Shown here in pieces: positions 35,342-43,821 of a stretch of DNA of 64,000 bases (positions are counted from its first letter, which is position 1; every line of letters starts with the position of its first letter). Source of the DNA: Pseudoalteromonas sp. P1-9 (lineage in GTDB: Bacteria; Pseudomonadota; Gammaproteobacteria; Enterobacterales; Alteromonadaceae); NCBI RefSeq assembly GCF_001399975.1, contig NZ_LKBD01000021.1, forward strand, positions 1 to 64,000, in the 5' to 3' direction. The notes below the pieces were generated by a model, which saw only the letters and a list, made by a program, of their open reading frames with translations, was not told the origin of the DNA and made no database searches. A program made the translations under genes and the position numbers.

Positions 35342-35779
35342 TTAGTCGGTTAAATAATTTGAAATAGCCTCAAGCGCATCGATACTATTAGCTGCGAGTG
35401 TCACAATTTCATGTTCAATCTGATCAAATGTTGATGTGGTAGATAACGCGCCAAAAGTTGCGTACCTGTCATCTATTTTGGCAAATGCACTTAAAGGCAT
35501 AGGTACATTTAATTGCAGCAGTAAATCATTGAGTTCAACCTGTTGTACCGCTTTAATTTCGTTCTCTTTAAACAGATAACAAATGCACAATACTTGTTCA
35601 TCTGTGCGCGTTACAAAAATAGGAAGTTCATCGTTACCGTCGACGATTACCTGTAGTACGTCTTGAGAATTACTTGAGATAATGAATGATTCGAATTCAT
35701 TGCTTTTAGAGCTAGCGACAGCCAATTGAATTGATAGCTCGTTTAAATCCATATAGTTACGTTCTTTCTCCCTTGACAT
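35342..35779 (-). CDS. DUF2170 protein (YjfI-like)
   Basis: A 145-residue acidic protein matching YjfI/DUF2170: LQVIVDGNDELPIFVTRTDEQVLCICYLFKENEIK, then LNDLLLQLNVPMPLSAFAKIDDRYATFGALS and a C-terminal helix ending LEAISNYLTD. There is no signal peptide. DUF2170 genes sit before PspA relatives in many proteobacteria, and the protein is thought to be a PspA-associated factor; its mechanism is unknown. The start is either ATG 35779 or ATG 35752 (MDLNELS); neither has a strong ribosome site. First gene of the envelope-stress block. Confidence 0.82.
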   Translation of the reverse strand: MSREKERNYMDLNELSIQLAVASSKSNEFESFIISSNSQDVLQVIVDGNDELPIFVTRTDEQVLCICYLFKENEIKAVQQVELNDLLLQLNVPMPLSAFAKIDDRYATFGALSTTSTFDQIEHEIVTLAANSIDALEAISNYLTD

Positions 35780-35888
35780 AGTATGTCTTGCTGAAACATA
35801 ATTACACAGACCATTTAATCTGTCAACTCAATATTTAAAATTTAAATAAATATTACATAAGCTTTACTTCTGTGAAATTATTACGCAC

Positions 35889-37412
35889 TTAAACAAATAT
35901 AGCCTCATTGGCAGGACAGTATCTTTGTAAAAATTCATCGTGTAAGGGCTGTGCTTCAGCGCATTTGTCAAGTGCATTTCTGCCAGCCGCAAGACTTTTT
36001 GCAAGGGTTTCGCTGTTAAGGGCATCTAGGGTCGGGTTGTAGCCATTTGGAGTCAACCCCATGCCATCAAACACCGCATACCAGCTGGTGGGTTGAAACA
36101 GTTCTTCAACACCAGGGATCAATCCGCCGCTTTGTTTAAAAAATGCGATACGCTCAGATAAGCTTGCTGGAATTTCTTTTTGTTGCCAGTCGCGCCAAAA
36201 CGGCGAATCATCGCGTTGTGTGGTGCAGTAATGCAGCACCAAAAAGTCACGAATTTCTTGATAGTCACCAATAATGCGGCGGTTAAACTCATTTTGTAAT
36301 ACCGCATTTGGCGTTTTGGTTGGAAACATGCGTACAAACAGTGCCAGCGATTTAGATACTAAATGAATTGCTGTGGACTCAAGTGGCTCTAAAAAGCCTT
36401 GAGCAAGGCCAAGCGATAGGCAGTTTTTATTCCATACTTTATCCCGCACACCGGTAACAAAGGGGATTACTCTTGGCTCGTTTAGCGGCTCGCCGTCAAC
36501 ATTATCAAGTAAGGTTTGTATTGCCTCTTCATCGGAGATGTATTTGTCGCAAAATACATAACCATTGCCAGTGCGGTGTTGCAGTGGAATATGCCAGCTC
36601 CAACCCGCTTTTTGCCCGCGGGAAATAGTATAAGGCTTGGTATCACCGGTGAGTTTAGTTTGTACTGCAACAGCGCGGTTACAGGGTAAATGTTCAGACC
36701 AATCTTGATACTCGGTATTAAGCGCATTACCAATCAATAAACCCTTAAAGCCCGTACAATCAATAAAAAAATCACCGTTAATTGTGTCGCCTGATTTTAA
36801 TGTGACAGAGGCAATATTACCGTCAATGGTTTTGCTTATGGATTCAACGTGGCCAACGGTGCGTTTTACACCAATATTTTCAGAGAATTTACGTAAATAT
36901 TGCCCTGCGAGCACAGCATCAAGGTGCAGTGCAAAGCGAGCACCTGCAAGTGGTGTATTCATCGCTTGGTGCGGTACAAAAAAACGATTCTTTTCAGATA
37001 ATACCGCTTCTGGCGAATAGGCCATTAACGGTGTGTTGTCGCCTTCGGCTTTTTGTTTAAGCCAGCATTGGTAAAACTCGTGACCATCAATTTTTTGGCC
37101 AACTTCGCCAAAGGGGTGAAAATAGCTGTGTGATTCTTGATACCAGTTTTCAAACTGAATGCCCCATTTAAAACTGGCTTGAGTGGCTTTTATAAATTCA
37201 ACTAAATCAATGCCGAGGCTTTCAAGGGTATCAATAAGCGGTGGAATAGTGGCTTCACCGACACCTATAATATTAACCTCGTCTGATTCAATCAGCTCAA
37301 CTTGGGTGTTGCTGTCTTTAAAAATGTTGCCAAGTGTTGCTGCAGCGAGCCAGCCTGCGGTGCCACCACCAACAATAACGAATTTTTCAATGGGATTTTG
37401 GTTTAACTGCAT
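35889..37412 (-). CDS. Tryptophan-halogenase-family flavoprotein (distal)
   Basis: A 507-residue flavin-dependent halogenase-like protein. FAD motif VIVGGGTAGWLAAATL at residue 12, GVGEATIPPL near 51, the catalytic lysine position K82 in ASFKWGIQFENW, the halogenase signature WSWHIP, and the EPLESTAIH segment with the catalytic glutamate. All residues used by tryptophan halogenases are therefore kept. In marine Alteromonadales such proteins often occur beside TonB receptors for carbohydrates, and their true substrate is unknown. Start codon overlaps the end of the preceding gene by 10 bases, so translation is coupled. No flavin reductase is adjacent. Confidence 0.88.
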   Translation of the reverse strand: MQLNQNPIEKFVIVGGGTAGWLAAATLGNIFKDSNTQVELIESDEVNIIGVGEATIPPLIDTLESLGIDLVEFIKATQASFKWGIQFENWYQESHSYFHPFGEVGQKIDGHEFYQCWLKQKAEGDNTPLMAYSPEAVLSEKNRFFVPHQAMNTPLAGARFALHLDAVLAGQYLRKFSENIGVKRTVGHVESISKTIDGNIASVTLKSGDTINGDFFIDCTGFKGLLIGNALNTEYQDWSEHLPCNRAVAVQTKLTGDTKPYTISRGQKAGWSWHIPLQHRTGNGYVFCDKYISDEEAIQTLLDNVDGEPLNEPRVIPFVTGVRDKVWNKNCLSLGLAQGFLEPLESTAIHLVSKSLALFVRMFPTKTPNAVLQNEFNRRIIGDYQEIRDFLVLHYCTTQRDDSPFWRDWQQKEIPASLSERIAFFKQSGGLIPGVEELFQPTSWYAVFDGMGLTPNGYNPTLDALNSETLAKSLAAGRNALDKCAEAQPLHDEFLQRYCPANEAIFV

Positions 37413-38941
37413 ACCGCTTCCTGTTGCTTGATTGGTTGATAGCCACAGTGTTGCTGTAGAAATTCGCTATGGGTTGGGGCGTTTTTAACTTGATTAGCTA
37501 CCATTTCACGCATTTTAGCTAAATGTTCATTTAAGTAATTGAGCGGCATATTATCTGCGCTTGCTTGGTAGTTTTCGGGTAAAAAATTTAAGCCATGATA
37601 AATTGCCAGCCAACTGTCAGGGCCAAACATTTCCCAAGGCAGGCGTTTTAACTCGCCGGTTTTAGCGAAGGTTAGCATTTTCTCTTCGAGTGATGCCGGA
37701 ATCGCCATATCACGATAATACTGCCACATCGGGCTGTCGCTGCGGCCGTTTAACTTATAGTGCAAAATAATAAAGTCGCGTACGCGCTCATATTCTTGTG
37801 CATTTACATCATTAAATTTAGCGACATCGTTTATTGAATATTGATTGCTATTGAAAGTAAGTAAGAGTTTTTCGATGGCCGTTTCAACCAGTGCAATGCT
37901 AGTGCTCTCTAATGGCTCTAAAAAGCCAGAGCTTAAACCAATGGCGACACAGTTGTTATGCCACGCTGTTTTACGCCTGCCTGGGGTAAAACTAAATTTA
38001 CGTGGTGGCTGTAAAATGTCGCCATTGATTGATGCAAGCAAACTTTGCTCTGCTTCTTCATGGGATAGGTATTTGCTGCTGTAAACATAGCCATTACCAA
38101 CACGGTGCTGAAGTGGAATACGCCATTGCCAGCCGCCTTTTTTCGCGATAGCAAGTGTACGGGTGATTGGCTCAGCCGTTGCGCTTGTTTGCACTGCAAC
38201 AGCGCTGTCATTGAGTAGCCAATGGCTCCAATTCTCATAATCAACAGCTTGGTTTTCGCCAATTAACAGCGCTTTAAAGCCTGAACAATCAATAAACAAA
38301 TCCGCCGCGATGCTTGAACCATCTTCAAAATGTAATTGGCGAATGCTGCCATCAGGGTGATTATCAATGCTGCAAATGGTGTTATCAATGTGCTGAACAC
38401 CTTTACTGGTTGAATAATCGAACATCAGTTTGGCAAACAAGCTGGCATCAAAATGCAGCGCCCAATCAAAAATTTCTAACTGGTTTTGCGGTGTAATTTT
38501 TGGCGGCACAAATTTATTGTGTTTTGCCATTTGCACGCCAAGAGAGTAGTCGGTTAAATCGCTGTGTGTACCTGCTTGTTCGGCGCGAAGCCAATAATGA
38601 TGAAATGGGGTACTTGGTGTGCTTTGTCCATAAATGCCAAATGGGTGAATAAAGCGCGAGTTTTCACCTGCCCAACCCTGAAATTCAATGCCAAGTTTGC
38701 AGCTACCTTTGGTGGCTTTTAGTACCTCAATATCGCTAAGACCTAAGTTTTGATAAAAGCGGCGAAGGGTTGGAATAGTCGCTTCACCCACACCTATGGT
38801 GCCAAGTTTGCTTGATTCAATCAGGGTAATTTTACAGTGTTTTAGCGGGGCATGATTAGCAAGGGCTGCAGCTGTCATCCAGCCAGACGTACCTCCGCCG
38901 ACTATGACGATGGAATTTATTGTTTTTGTCGTTTCTGTCAT
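37403..38941 (-). CDS. Tryptophan-halogenase-family flavoprotein (proximal)
   Basis: A 512-residue paralogue of the next gene. FAD motif VIVGGGTSGWMTAAAL, GVGEATIPTL, K82 in GSCKLGIEFQGW, WQWRIP, and FLEPLESTSIA. The two proteins are similar in length and architecture along their full extent, so they arose by duplication; the residues lining the entry differ, which suggests two substrates or a heterodimer. It overlaps the distal gene by 10 bases. It lies downstream of the TonB receptor gene but a terminator and an inverted-repeat element lie between, so it may have its own promoter. Confidence 0.88.
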   Translation of the reverse strand: MTETTKTINSIVIVGGGTSGWMTAAALANHAPLKHCKITLIESSKLGTIGVGEATIPTLRRFYQNLGLSDIEVLKATKGSCKLGIEFQGWAGENSRFIHPFGIYGQSTPSTPFHHYWLRAEQAGTHSDLTDYSLGVQMAKHNKFVPPKITPQNQLEIFDWALHFDASLFAKLMFDYSTSKGVQHIDNTICSIDNHPDGSIRQLHFEDGSSIAADLFIDCSGFKALLIGENQAVDYENWSHWLLNDSAVAVQTSATAEPITRTLAIAKKGGWQWRIPLQHRVGNGYVYSSKYLSHEEAEQSLLASINGDILQPPRKFSFTPGRRKTAWHNNCVAIGLSSGFLEPLESTSIALVETAIEKLLLTFNSNQYSINDVAKFNDVNAQEYERVRDFIILHYKLNGRSDSPMWQYYRDMAIPASLEEKMLTFAKTGELKRLPWEMFGPDSWLAIYHGLNFLPENYQASADNMPLNYLNEHLAKMREMVANQVKNAPTHSEFLQQHCGYQPIKQQEAVCS

Positions 38942-38965
38942 GGTTCACACTCGTGCTTATACTTC

Positions 38966-39028
38966 AATACCAATTTGATTAAGTAACGTGATTAAGTAAA
39001 TAGGCAATTAGTTAATCAAATGGGTATT
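38966..39028. repeat. 63-base imperfect inverted repeat element
   Basis: The left arm (38966-38986) begins AATACCAATTTGATTAAG and the right arm (39008-39028) is its inverse with two mismatches in 21 positions; they flank 21 bases. Within it GATTAAGTAA occurs twice as a direct repeat. The size and form recall REP/MITE-like intergenic elements of Pseudoalteromonas. It lies 25 bases before the halogenase start codon, after the receptor terminator. Confidence 0.6.
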
Positions 39029-39057
39029 TGCATTGTATCGTGATGAAACCAAAAGAA

Positions 39058-39085
39058 AAGACTGCCGCCAAATGACGGCAGTCTT
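39058..39085 (-). terminator. Rho-independent terminator of the TonB receptor gene
   Basis: AAGACTGCCG and CGGCAGTCTT are exact inverses around 8 bases; on the minus strand TTTTCTTTT follows. It ends the receptor transcript before the halogenase genes. Confidence 0.85.
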
Positions 39086-39130
39086 GGGCAGTAAGTGTTA
39101 ATTCAACCTAAATCCTAATAATTCTAAGGA

Positions 39131-42100
39131 TTAAAATGTTGCCCTAACACCAAGGGTCCAACGCGATTCATACTCGTTACGGAACGCTTTTTGTGAAGAG
39201 AATTCAAGATAAGTTTGTTGAACTTCTTCAGTGATGTTCGAACCGTGTAAGTAAATATCGAGATAATCAGTTGCGTGGTAGGTTGCACTGAAATCAAGCT
39301 GTGAATACGTATCTTGGTATAGTGACTGTCCACCTACAGCGCTTGAACCTTGTGTGATTAAGCGCGGGCTACGTGAGTTCCATGCTAAACGCGTTGAGAA
39401 CTCTTCTTGCTCATACCAAAGTACAAAGTTGTATGTGTCTTTTGACATACCAACAAATGGTAAGTCGTCGCCATTTACGTCTTTATTCTGCTGTGAGCTA
39501 TCACTGTATGTGTAGTTAGCATCGATACCGAAGTTATTAAGGATTGCGATATCTGTGTAGTCGCTCATTGCAGCACGAATACCCACTTCTAGACCGCTTA
39601 CATCACCACCTTTACCTTGTACTTGCGTACTGAAAGGCCATGGACCACGGCTGATACCATCATCATCTGGCTCATCAATCCAAACGGTACCGCTTTCTGT
39701 GAAGCTTTCAATTTCGATGCGGTAAAGTGATAAGAACATCATTGACGCTTCGCCATTATACCACTCAGCTGATAGTGAGTAGTTATCTGAACGCCATGGG
39801 TTAAGTGCCGGGTTACCTGTTAGGTTACCATTTACTACACGTAAACAGTCACACTCACCGTTAATTGCTTTACCAACCGTTTTACCACCGCCCCAACTTG
39901 CAAGGTCAAGTGCTTGCATGTTTTTAGCGTATGCACCACGTACAATCACATCTTCTGTTACATCAGCTGACACGTTTAATGATGGTAGGTAATCTGTATA
40001 GCTGCGCTCTGTTACTACGTCGCCAATATCCGGACCTAGACCTGAGTGAGGTAAGTTAGAGCCAGCTAGGTTTTGCTTCACGTATAGGTCAGTTTCAACC
40101 ACTTTAACACCAAAGTTACCGCGGATCATTTCCCACTCAAAGTTGGCTTGTGCAAAATAGCTGAATTCGTTCAATTTAACATCAAAAGAAGCACCTGCGT
40201 TTTCAGTGCGCTGTACATTACCAAATGTGTTTAGGTGGAACTGACGTGGATCGCGGAAGTTACTCGGATCAATCGCCCACATTGTTGGAATGCCTTTTAC
40301 ACTTCCGAAGTTAGAAATCTGGCTAACTGTAGTATGCGTATCAAGGCGAGTTGGGTTAAGTAATGTATACGGTACCCAAGTACCCGCAGTTAAATCTCCT
40401 ACGTCTTCTGTTAGGTATTCACCTGCTGCAGGATTGCCTTCACAAGTATCAACAGTGTGATATTGGTCAACCGCTTTCCACTGTGCAATATCACAGCCGT
40501 CACCAAATTCAGACGTGTATGTGAATTGGTCGTGATCCACTTTACGTTCCATAAAGCGCACACCAAAATCAACACTTGTCACGAATGGCATATCGTCAAA
40601 TTGATAATTCCATTTCGTACTGAAGGTGTTGATTTCACCTTCATCGTCTGTATTACCTTCTGATGAGAATGCACCAATATGATATGAATCTAAGCTGCCC
40701 ATGTAATCAGCAACGCTCATTAAGCCTTGTCCGCCATTTACCAGTTGGTCAAAACCACTAAATACAGGAGACTCGCCACGGGCGTCATAACGTAGAAGGA
40801 ACGAATCGTCTTCAATACCGCCTGGTGAAAATTGTGCGTAACAACCGCCTTGGTCACCAACAGCATTTTCACCTGAACAGTATTCAGATGGAGCGAATTG
40901 ACCTGGGCCAGTTACACGAGTCCCTTGGTCGATGCTCAATAAGTCGCCTTCGCCATAGCCGTGACGCATGCTTGCATCAGCGCGTGCACGTGTTACACGC
41001 ACTTGACCTGAAAGTGGGCCACCGTTATTAAAGTTAAGTTCTAAATTTAAGTTGGTTGACGTTTCGTAATTATTGTTGACCTGAGTGAAGGTTTGCAGGC
41101 GCCATGGCTGTAAGTAGAAATCATTTACGCCGCCCCAAGTATCGCCATTTTCATCGGTAAATGTATCGCCTGTCCAACCAGATTCAGTTGGAAATGCATA
41201 GTCGTTAAATGAATACCAACGGTTGTTTTGTGATAGACCTTGACGCTCGTTAAAACGTTCTTGGTCGGTGTAGAATGCTTCGAACACAAGTTCAAAGCCT
41301 TCACTTAAATCCGCTTGAAAAGCAAACTGGAAACCTTGACGCTCACGTTTTTCTTGTTTGTTAAATGCAGCAAAACCTTGCGGTACAACGTGACGAATGT
41401 CGTTACCTTGAGGATTTTGACCCCATGTGAAGTTGTTATTTGCTGCACCGATACCGCCATTTTCAGAGGTATCAAAATAACCATTATAATCGGTAGCAAG
41501 GGTTGCTTCTTGTGTAACCGCTGAGAATAAAACACCCCATTTATCAGCGTTGTAGCTTACAAGGCCGTTAATATTTGGATCGGCTTCATCACTAATCGAG
41601 CCCTGTGTCACATCGGCGCTAACGTTAGTTGTCCAACCTTCGCTCATATCAAATGGACGGCGCGTTTTTAAATCAATAGAGCCTGAAATACCCGCAGCAG
41701 AACGCTTAGATTCACTGGTTTTATAAACATCAACGCCTGAGAAAAGCTGTGCTGGTAAGTCACCAAAATCAGCGCCTGATGAATCTATGGTCGTTGCACT
41801 TAAAAATACTTCGCCATTAAGTGTGCTATCTACTTGAGGCAGACCACGGATTTGTACTGGACCACCTTCACCTGCGGTACGCTCTACTTGTACACCGGTG
41901 ATACGTTGCAGAGAATCTGAAATGGTAACATCGGGTAATTTACCGATATCTTCAGACGCGATGCCGTCAACTTGTGAAGGTGCAAAACGCTTTACGTTAA
42001 TTGCTTTAACTGTACTGGCACGAATACCTTTAACCTGAATTACTTCCATTTCAGCGTCAGCCGATGATTTTTCTTCAGCTATAACGTTTTGTGCGAAACC

Positions 42101-42163
42101 GGCAGAGAGAGCTACCGCTATGGTTGAAGACAACACGCTTCGTTTAAATGTTCTGTTGGACAC
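39131..42163 (-). CDS. TonB-dependent receptor, probably for oxidised chitin oligosaccharides
   Basis: A 1010-residue outer-membrane receptor. A signal peptide (about 1-29, cleaved after VIA) precedes EVIQVKGIRAST and the plug (SDSLQRITGVQVERTAGEGGPVQIRGLPQ), then a 22-strand barrel ending WTLGVRATF. The long barrel and N-terminus match the carbohydrate-type receptors of Alteromonadales rather than siderophore receptors. The GTG start at 42163 has AGGGG 6 bases upstream. The upstream NagR-like palindrome ties it to GlcNAc/chitin control, and it diverges from a pathway for glucosaminate. The substrate call is inference from that context. Confidence 0.9.
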   Translation of the reverse strand: MSNRTFKRSVLSSTIAVALSAGFAQNVIAEEKSSADAEMEVIQVKGIRASTVKAINVKRFAPSQVDGIASEDIGKLPDVTISDSLQRITGVQVERTAGEGGPVQIRGLPQVDSTLNGEVFLSATTIDSSGADFGDLPAQLFSGVDVYKTSESKRSAAGISGSIDLKTRRPFDMSEGWTTNVSADVTQGSISDEADPNINGLVSYNADKWGVLFSAVTQEATLATDYNGYFDTSENGGIGAANNNFTWGQNPQGNDIRHVVPQGFAAFNKQEKRERQGFQFAFQADLSEGFELVFEAFYTDQERFNERQGLSQNNRWYSFNDYAFPTESGWTGDTFTDENGDTWGGVNDFYLQPWRLQTFTQVNNNYETSTNLNLELNFNNGGPLSGQVRVTRARADASMRHGYGEGDLLSIDQGTRVTGPGQFAPSEYCSGENAVGDQGGCYAQFSPGGIEDDSFLLRYDARGESPVFSGFDQLVNGGQGLMSVADYMGSLDSYHIGAFSSEGNTDDEGEINTFSTKWNYQFDDMPFVTSVDFGVRFMERKVDHDQFTYTSEFGDGCDIAQWKAVDQYHTVDTCEGNPAAGEYLTEDVGDLTAGTWVPYTLLNPTRLDTHTTVSQISNFGSVKGIPTMWAIDPSNFRDPRQFHLNTFGNVQRTENAGASFDVKLNEFSYFAQANFEWEMIRGNFGVKVVETDLYVKQNLAGSNLPHSGLGPDIGDVVTERSYTDYLPSLNVSADVTEDVIVRGAYAKNMQALDLASWGGGKTVGKAINGECDCLRVVNGNLTGNPALNPWRSDNYSLSAEWYNGEASMMFLSLYRIEIESFTESGTVWIDEPDDDGISRGPWPFSTQVQGKGGDVSGLEVGIRAAMSDYTDIAILNNFGIDANYTYSDSSQQNKDVNGDDLPFVGMSKDTYNFVLWYEQEEFSTRLAWNSRSPRLITQGSSAVGGQSLYQDTYSQLDFSATYHATDYLDIYLHGSNITEEVQQTYLEFSSQKAFRNEYESRWTLGVRATF

Positions 42164-42240
42164 AGTTTTCCCCTATTAGTGTTTAGTTCTATCAGAAAAT
42201 AATTCTGAGAAACCTTATTGTTGTGATAACTTGTATAATT

Positions 42241-42258
42241 CTTGACAGCGTTGTCATT
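42241..42258 (-). promoter_or_regulatory. NagR-like operator upstream of the TonB receptor
   Basis: TGACAGCGTTGTCA (42243-42256) lies in CTTGACAGCGTTGTCATT. It matches 16 of 18 positions of the NagR consensus AATGACARCGYTGTCATT that I recall from Shewanella GlcNAc-utilisation work. It overlaps a second dyad, TTGACAGC-N10-GCTGTCAA (42242-42267). The site is 80-100 bases upstream of the receptor start codon, where a repressor would act. Confidence 0.6.
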
Positions 42259-42418
42259 TGCTGTCAAAAAAATATTAAAAAGGTCGTAACTTCGACAGTA
42301 ATTTATGCGTTTTACTGCTTAATACACGCAACACTAAACTCTTAACAACAGCCCAGTTTAGCTGATACTTGAAAGTTGACTCACCTAGTTCAAATGTGAA
42401 TGTTTGATACTTCGCAAT

Positions 42419-42463
42419 GTTAAAAAGTAACAAACAAAAATCTTGAACTTGTTACTTTTTAAC
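42419..42463 (+). promoter_or_regulatory. Two GTTA-N5-TAAC dyads, candidate RpiR operators
   Basis: GTTAAAAAGTAAC (42419-42431) and its inverse GTTACTTTTTAAC (42451-42463) are each a GTTA-N5-TAAC dyad. They extend to 18-base exact inverse arms (42416-42433 and 42449-42466). Their centres are 32 bases apart, three helical turns. They lie about 115-160 bases upstream of the first gene of the catabolic operon, whose second gene encodes an RpiR regulator. Confidence 0.6.
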
Positions 42464-42577
42464 ATTAACATAATTGAAAAAGCAACACTTTGATAACAAA
42501 TTTGTTTGAAATGCATCTAGATTGAATAGAATTGTATTAGTTGGGTGTTTTGCTGTTAGCAATTTGGTAACAAGTTT

Positions 42578-43804
42578 ATGAATGAAGTAATTAAAGGTGC
42601 GGGAAATCCACAATCTTTAGCACATGGTGGCTGGCATATATTGCGTGAAGAAGTGAGTTTTCCGGTTGCTGTGTTATCGCAATCAGCCATCAATAACAAT
42701 GCAAAGTGGATGAGCGATTTTTGTCAAAAGGCAGAAGTAAACTTAGCCCCCCACGGTAAAACCACTATGGCACCCGAGCTTTTTAACATGCAGCTTGAGC
42801 ACGGTGCCTGGGCCATCACCCTTGCAACGGTGGCGCAAGTACTTAACGCAGTAAATCACGGTGTTAAACGAATTATTCTTGCAAACCAATTAGTTGGAAA
42901 ATATCACTTTGAACAAATAGCTAATTTAATTGAAAGCACCGATGTAGAATTTTACTGTTTTGTAGATTCGGTGGAAAACGCCACGCAAATAGGCCGCTTT
43001 TTTGATGTGCGAAAAGTATCAATTAACATTCTATTAGAAATTGGTGCACAAGGCGGCCGCTGTGGTTGGCGTGATTTGAGTAATACCGATGCATTTTTAG
43101 CTGCATGTAAAGCGCACCCAAGTTTAAAACTCGCAGGAATTGGTTTTTATGAAGGGGTGATTGGCGGTAGTAATGCCCTTGAAAAAGTCACCAATTTCGT
43201 AGAGGAAATCTATCAACTCGCAAGCACACTTAAAAAGCAAAATGTGTTTAGTTTAGATAACCCCATTATTACTGGCGCAGGCTCTGCTTGGTATGACGTC
43301 GTCGCAAAGACGTTAGCCAAGCATAATCACCAAGAAAACTTTAACTTAGTGATTCGTCCTGGTTGCTACTTAATTCATGACACTGGCATTTATCAAGATG
43401 CACAAAATGTGGTGATGGCACGTAGTCAATTGGCTTGTGATGTGACAGGTGATTTAGCATCTAGCCTAACAGTGTGGGCCTATGTTGTATCACGCCCCGA
43501 GGCAGGACTTGCCATTGTTGGTTTGGGTAAACGTGATGTGGCATTTGACGCCGGTTTACCAAAAGCAGAGCTTATATACCATGTAGATTCTCATACGTTA
43601 AAAGCGGCTGATGCCTTAATTGAAACCGTTAAAATTATGGATCAGCATGCCATGCTAACCTTGCCTGACAACTGCAATCTGAAAGTGGGTGATATGGTGT
43701 GTTTTTCGACGTCTCACCCGTGTTTAACGTTTGATAAATGGCGTCAGGTAGCAATCGCCGATGATGATTGGGTAATTCGCAAAACTATTTCAACCTTTTT
43801 TTAG
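42578..43804 (+). CDS. D-serine dehydratase-like PLP enzyme, probable glucosaminate deaminase
   Basis: A 408-residue fold-type III PLP enzyme with an alanine-racemase-like N-terminal barrel. The PLP lysine is K61 in LAPHGKTT and the metal pair is H380-P-C382, the zinc site of D-serine dehydratase (D-threonine aldolases have H-x-D). GAQGGRCGWR and ITGAGSAWYD bind the cofactor phosphate. Generic annotation would be 'amino acid deaminase' or 'D-TA family'. In this operon the substrate predicted is D-glucosaminate, giving 2-keto-3-deoxygluconate plus ammonia; D-glucosaminate and D-serine share the same alpha-centre chemistry. The RidA gene nearby fits, because such reactions release enamine/imine intermediates. 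First gene of the operon. Substrate is inference. Confidence 0.83.
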   Translation: MNEVIKGAGNPQSLAHGGWHILREEVSFPVAVLSQSAINNNAKWMSDFCQKAEVNLAPHGKTTMAPELFNMQLEHGAWAITLATVAQVLNAVNHGVKRIILANQLVGKYHFEQIANLIESTDVEFYCFVDSVENATQIGRFFDVRKVSINILLEIGAQGGRCGWRDLSNTDAFLAACKAHPSLKLAGIGFYEGVIGGSNALEKVTNFVEEIYQLASTLKKQNVFSLDNPIITGAGSAWYDVVAKTLAKHNHQENFNLVIRPGCYLIHDTGIYQDAQNVVMARSQLACDVTGDLASSLTVWAYVVSRPEAGLAIVGLGKRDVAFDAGLPKAELIYHVDSHTLKAADALIETVKIMDQHAMLTLPDNCNLKVGDMVCFSTSHPCLTFDKWRQVAIADDDWVIRKTISTFF

Positions 43805-43821
43805 TTAGGAAGCAGTAACAT

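Noticed and set aside
25190..35779. Phage-defence island
   Set aside because: A giant ATPase beside PspA and flotillin could suggest defence, but there is no nuclease, toxin, methylase or mobile element, and all neighbours fit membrane stress.
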